Part shown: positions 4,805 through 6,420 of the stretch, in pieces
Numbering within the stretch: position 1 is the stretch's first letter
How the letters are laid out: the number at the start of each line of letters is the position of its first letter
From: an uncultured Acidobacteriota bacterium
GTDB lineage: Bacteria > Acidobacteriota > JAAYUB01
Reading direction: 5' to 3'
Length of the DNA: 6,420 nucleotides
Assembly (NCBI GenBank): GCA_937925645.1
Contig: CALAMB010000381.1
Location: 1-6,420 of the forward strand
Program-made: the position numbers and the translations under genes
Notes under the pieces: generated by a model
Seen by the model: the letters and a program-made list of their open reading frames with translations, nothing else
Told to the model about the DNA's origin: nothing
Database searches by the model: none

Positions 4805-6359
4805 AAACGTCTATCTGGAACTGCGGGACAAAAACCAGTCCCACCGGTATCCCCTGGCCAACGTGTCCAACACCGTCGGCCGGGCGCCCGACTGCGATGT
4901 CGTGCTGGCTTTCCCTCAGGTGTCCCGATACCACGCCCGGATCTACCGGCAAGGGGAACAATTCCTCATCGAGGACAACAAGAGCGTCAACGGCACCTTC
5001 GTCAACGACCAGCAGATCACCAGCCACCTGTTGCGCCACGGGGACCGGATCAAGCTGGGCACCGTGGTGGTGACGTTCTGCAACCCGCTGGTGTCGCGCG
5101 TCAACCTGTCGGATGAGTATGAAACCGACGCGAACATGACCATCGCCTTCCCCATCTCCCGCTTCTCGCTCTCCGAGGGCAAGACCACCCCTCAGCTCCA
5201 GCGTGATCCCCAACAGATGGTCCAGGTGATCTTCAACTCCACCAAGGCGCTGATCGGCTCCAACAACCTGGACAGCGTGCTCTCCGGCGTCATGGACCTG
5301 GTGTTCGAATACCTGAAGGCGGACCGCGGCTTCCTCATGCTCCAGGACGAGACGAACGAACTCGTGCCCTACGTGATCAAGCTGCGTCATCCATCCAAAT
5401 CCAAATCGGAGAAGGACATCAGTTTCTCCCGGACCATCGTCAGCAAGGTGTTCACCGAGGGCGTGGCGATCCTCACCGCCAACGCGATGCGGGACAGCCG
5501 CTTCGGCGCTCAGGAAAGCATCATGATGCAGCAGATCCGCTCCTGCATGTGCGTCCCCCTGTGGGACGAGCGGAAGATCATCGGCATCATCTACGTGGAC
5601 TGCCTGTTCTTCGAAAACTACTTCCAGGAGCGTGACCTGGACCTGCTCTCCACCATTGCCATCATCTCGGCCATCGCCATCGACCAGTACCGCCTGAACC
5701 AGGAGATCGACCGGCAGAAGCGGATCCGCGAGCGCCTCGAGCGCTACCACTCCCCGTCGGTGGTCAACCGGATCATCCACGCGGGCGGTGACGTCATGAT
5801 GAAGACCGAGGAGCGCGAAATCACGGTGCTCTTTTCCGACCTGGTGGGCTTCACCTCCATGACCGAGAAGCTCGAGCCGTCCGAAGTGGCCCGCATCCTG
5901 AACTGCTTCTTCACCGCCGTGACCGACGTGATCTTCCAGAACGAGGGCACGCTGGACAAGTACATCGGCGATGCCGTGATGGCCGTGTTCGGCGTCCCCT
6001 TCGCCCAGCCGGACCACGCCGAACGCGCGGTCAAGACGGCCATCGAGATGTACCGGGCGCTGGACGACATCAACGCCTCCGGCATGCTGCCGGCCCCCCT
6101 GCGGATGCGCATCGCCGTGAACAGCGGCCGCGTGGTCGCCGGCGATATCGGCTCCGAGAAGCGCGTGGACTACACCGTGCTCGGCAGCACCGTCAACATC
6201 GCGTCACGCATCGAGTCGTCGGTGGCCCAGGCCGGCGAGATCGTGATCGGCGACATGACGAAACAACTGATCGGCGACAAGTTTCCCACCGAGGACATGG
6301 GCACCGTCTCCCTGCGCGGCCTGAGCATCCCCCTGACAGTCCACCGAGTCAGTAGATAG
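4797..6359 (+). CDS. FHA-GAF-class IIIb adenylate cyclase
   Basis: A 520-residue soluble multidomain signalling enzyme converting ATP to cAMP. The FHA domain (about 20-95) binds phosphothreonine peptides and has its key residues: GR at 28-29, S43-R-Y-H46, and N65-G66. A linker rich in polar residues (about 100-140) leads to a GAF domain (about 155-297). A helical segment (298-330) ending RERLERYHSPSVVNRII probably transmits the signal. The catalytic domain (about 338-520) has metal-binding D348 (FSDLVGFT) and D392 (DKYIGDAVM). Adenine recognition is by K388 and T460 (DYTVLG). The transition-state residues are N467 and R471 (VNIASR). All six canonical positions are filled, so activity is expected as a homodimer. 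Thr rather than Asp at 460 places it in class IIIb, several members of which respond to bicarbonate. The GAF lacks the Asn-Lys of the NKFDE cAMP-binding motif, so its ligand is unknown. The start is TTG 4797, overlapping the phosphodiesterase gene by 8 nt. Confidence 0.9.
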   Translation: MSENVYLELRDKNQSHRYPLANVSNTVGRAPDCDVVLAFPQVSRYHARIYRQGEQFLIEDNKSVNGTFVNDQQITSHLLRHGDRIKLGTVVVTFCNPLVSRVNLSDEYETDANMTIAFPISRFSLSEGKTTPQLQRDPQQMVQVIFNSTKALIGSNNLDSVLSGVMDLVFEYLKADRGFLMLQDETNELVPYVIKLRHPSKSKSEKDISFSRTIVSKVFTEGVAILTANAMRDSRFGAQESIMMQQIRSCMCVPLWDERKIIGIIYVDCLFFENYFQERDLDLLSTIAIISAIAIDQYRLNQEIDRQKRIRERLERYHSPSVVNRIIHAGGDVMMKTEEREITVLFSDLVGFTSMTEKLEPSEVARILNCFFTAVTDVIFQNEGTLDKYIGDAVMAVFGVPFAQPDHAERAVKTAIEMYRALDDINASGMLPAPLRMRIAVNSGRVVAGDIGSEKRVDYTVLGSTVNIASRIESSVAQAGEIVIGDMTKQLIGDKFPTEDMGTVSLRGLSIPLTVHRVSR

Positions 6360-6360
6360 C

Positions 6361-6388
6361 AAACAGATAGCAGTAAACAGATAATAGT
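6361..6388 (+). repeat. Two imperfect 14-bp tandem repeats in an AT-rich tail
   Basis: AAACAGATAGCAGT (6361-6374) is followed directly by AAACAGATAATAGT (6375-6388), matching at 12 of 14 positions. A related GATAGC occurs just before, spanning the cyclase stop codon. The block is clearly AT-rich against its surroundings. No gene or terminator is evident in the remaining bases to 6420. Confidence 0.55.
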
Positions 6389-6420
6389 CAGCGGCGAACG
6401 GTGGGGGGCGGACCGCTGTG

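Noticed and set aside
4728..6017. Long minus-strand open frame opposite the cyclase
   Set aside because: It is rich in H, D, G and V from reverse codons and has no domain pattern, while the + strand encodes intact FHA, GAF and cyclase domains.
6389..6418. CAGCGG/CCGCTG inverted repeat as a terminator of the cyclase operon
   Set aside because: Only six base pairs with an 18-nt loop and no U-run; too weak to call.

Overview
The window is a GC-rich bacterial chromosomal segment, roughly two-thirds GC by eye, with every recognisable gene on the + strand. No phylogenetic marker is present. The mix of genes (an FHA-GAF-class III adenylate cyclase beside a metallo-beta-lactamase-fold phosphodiesterase, an HD-containing class II tRNA nucleotidyltransferase, and an RND/USP/YgaP-like stress cluster) suggests an uncultured Acidobacteriota or deltaproteobacterial-type lineage. 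That placement is inference only.

Region 1 (1-1661) looks like a stress or efflux operon. It holds the last 45 residues of an RND efflux permease, a tandem two-domain universal stress protein, a 68-residue YgaP-type (DUF2892) membrane protein, a tiny single-span membrane protein, and an FmdB-type zinc-ribbon protein. The tiny gene is the most interesting item. Its frame from ATG 1310 reaches TGA at 1397, but the frame stays open beyond it for 21 codons and ends at TGA 1463, exactly where the fmdB ribosome binding site begins. A hairpin with a GGUC apical loop (1414-1434) starts 14 nt after the first TGA, with its loop 22 nt after it. These are the spacing and loop rules of a bacterial SECIS element. 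I interpret 1310-1465 as a 51-residue selenoprotein with a U-x4-C motif just after its membrane span.

Region 2 (1662-3940) starts with a non-coding gap containing a perfect 13-bp hairpin (likely the end of operon 1) and a sigma70-like promoter. It continues with plsC (1-acylglycerol-3-phosphate acyltransferase), overlapped by 17 nt by a class II CCA-adding/poly(A) polymerase-family nucleotidyltransferase with an HD domain.

Region 3 (3941-6359) is a compact second-messenger operon. A good extended -10 promoter is followed by a class II-like cyclic-nucleotide phosphodiesterase (metallo-beta-lactamase fold). Overlapping it by 8 nt is an FHA-GAF-class IIIb adenylate cyclase with all six canonical catalytic residues. 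Synthesis and probable breakdown of cAMP are thus encoded together.

The last 61 bases are non-coding and contain a short AT-rich imperfect tandem repeat. No tRNA, rRNA, CRISPR or insertion sequence was seen.
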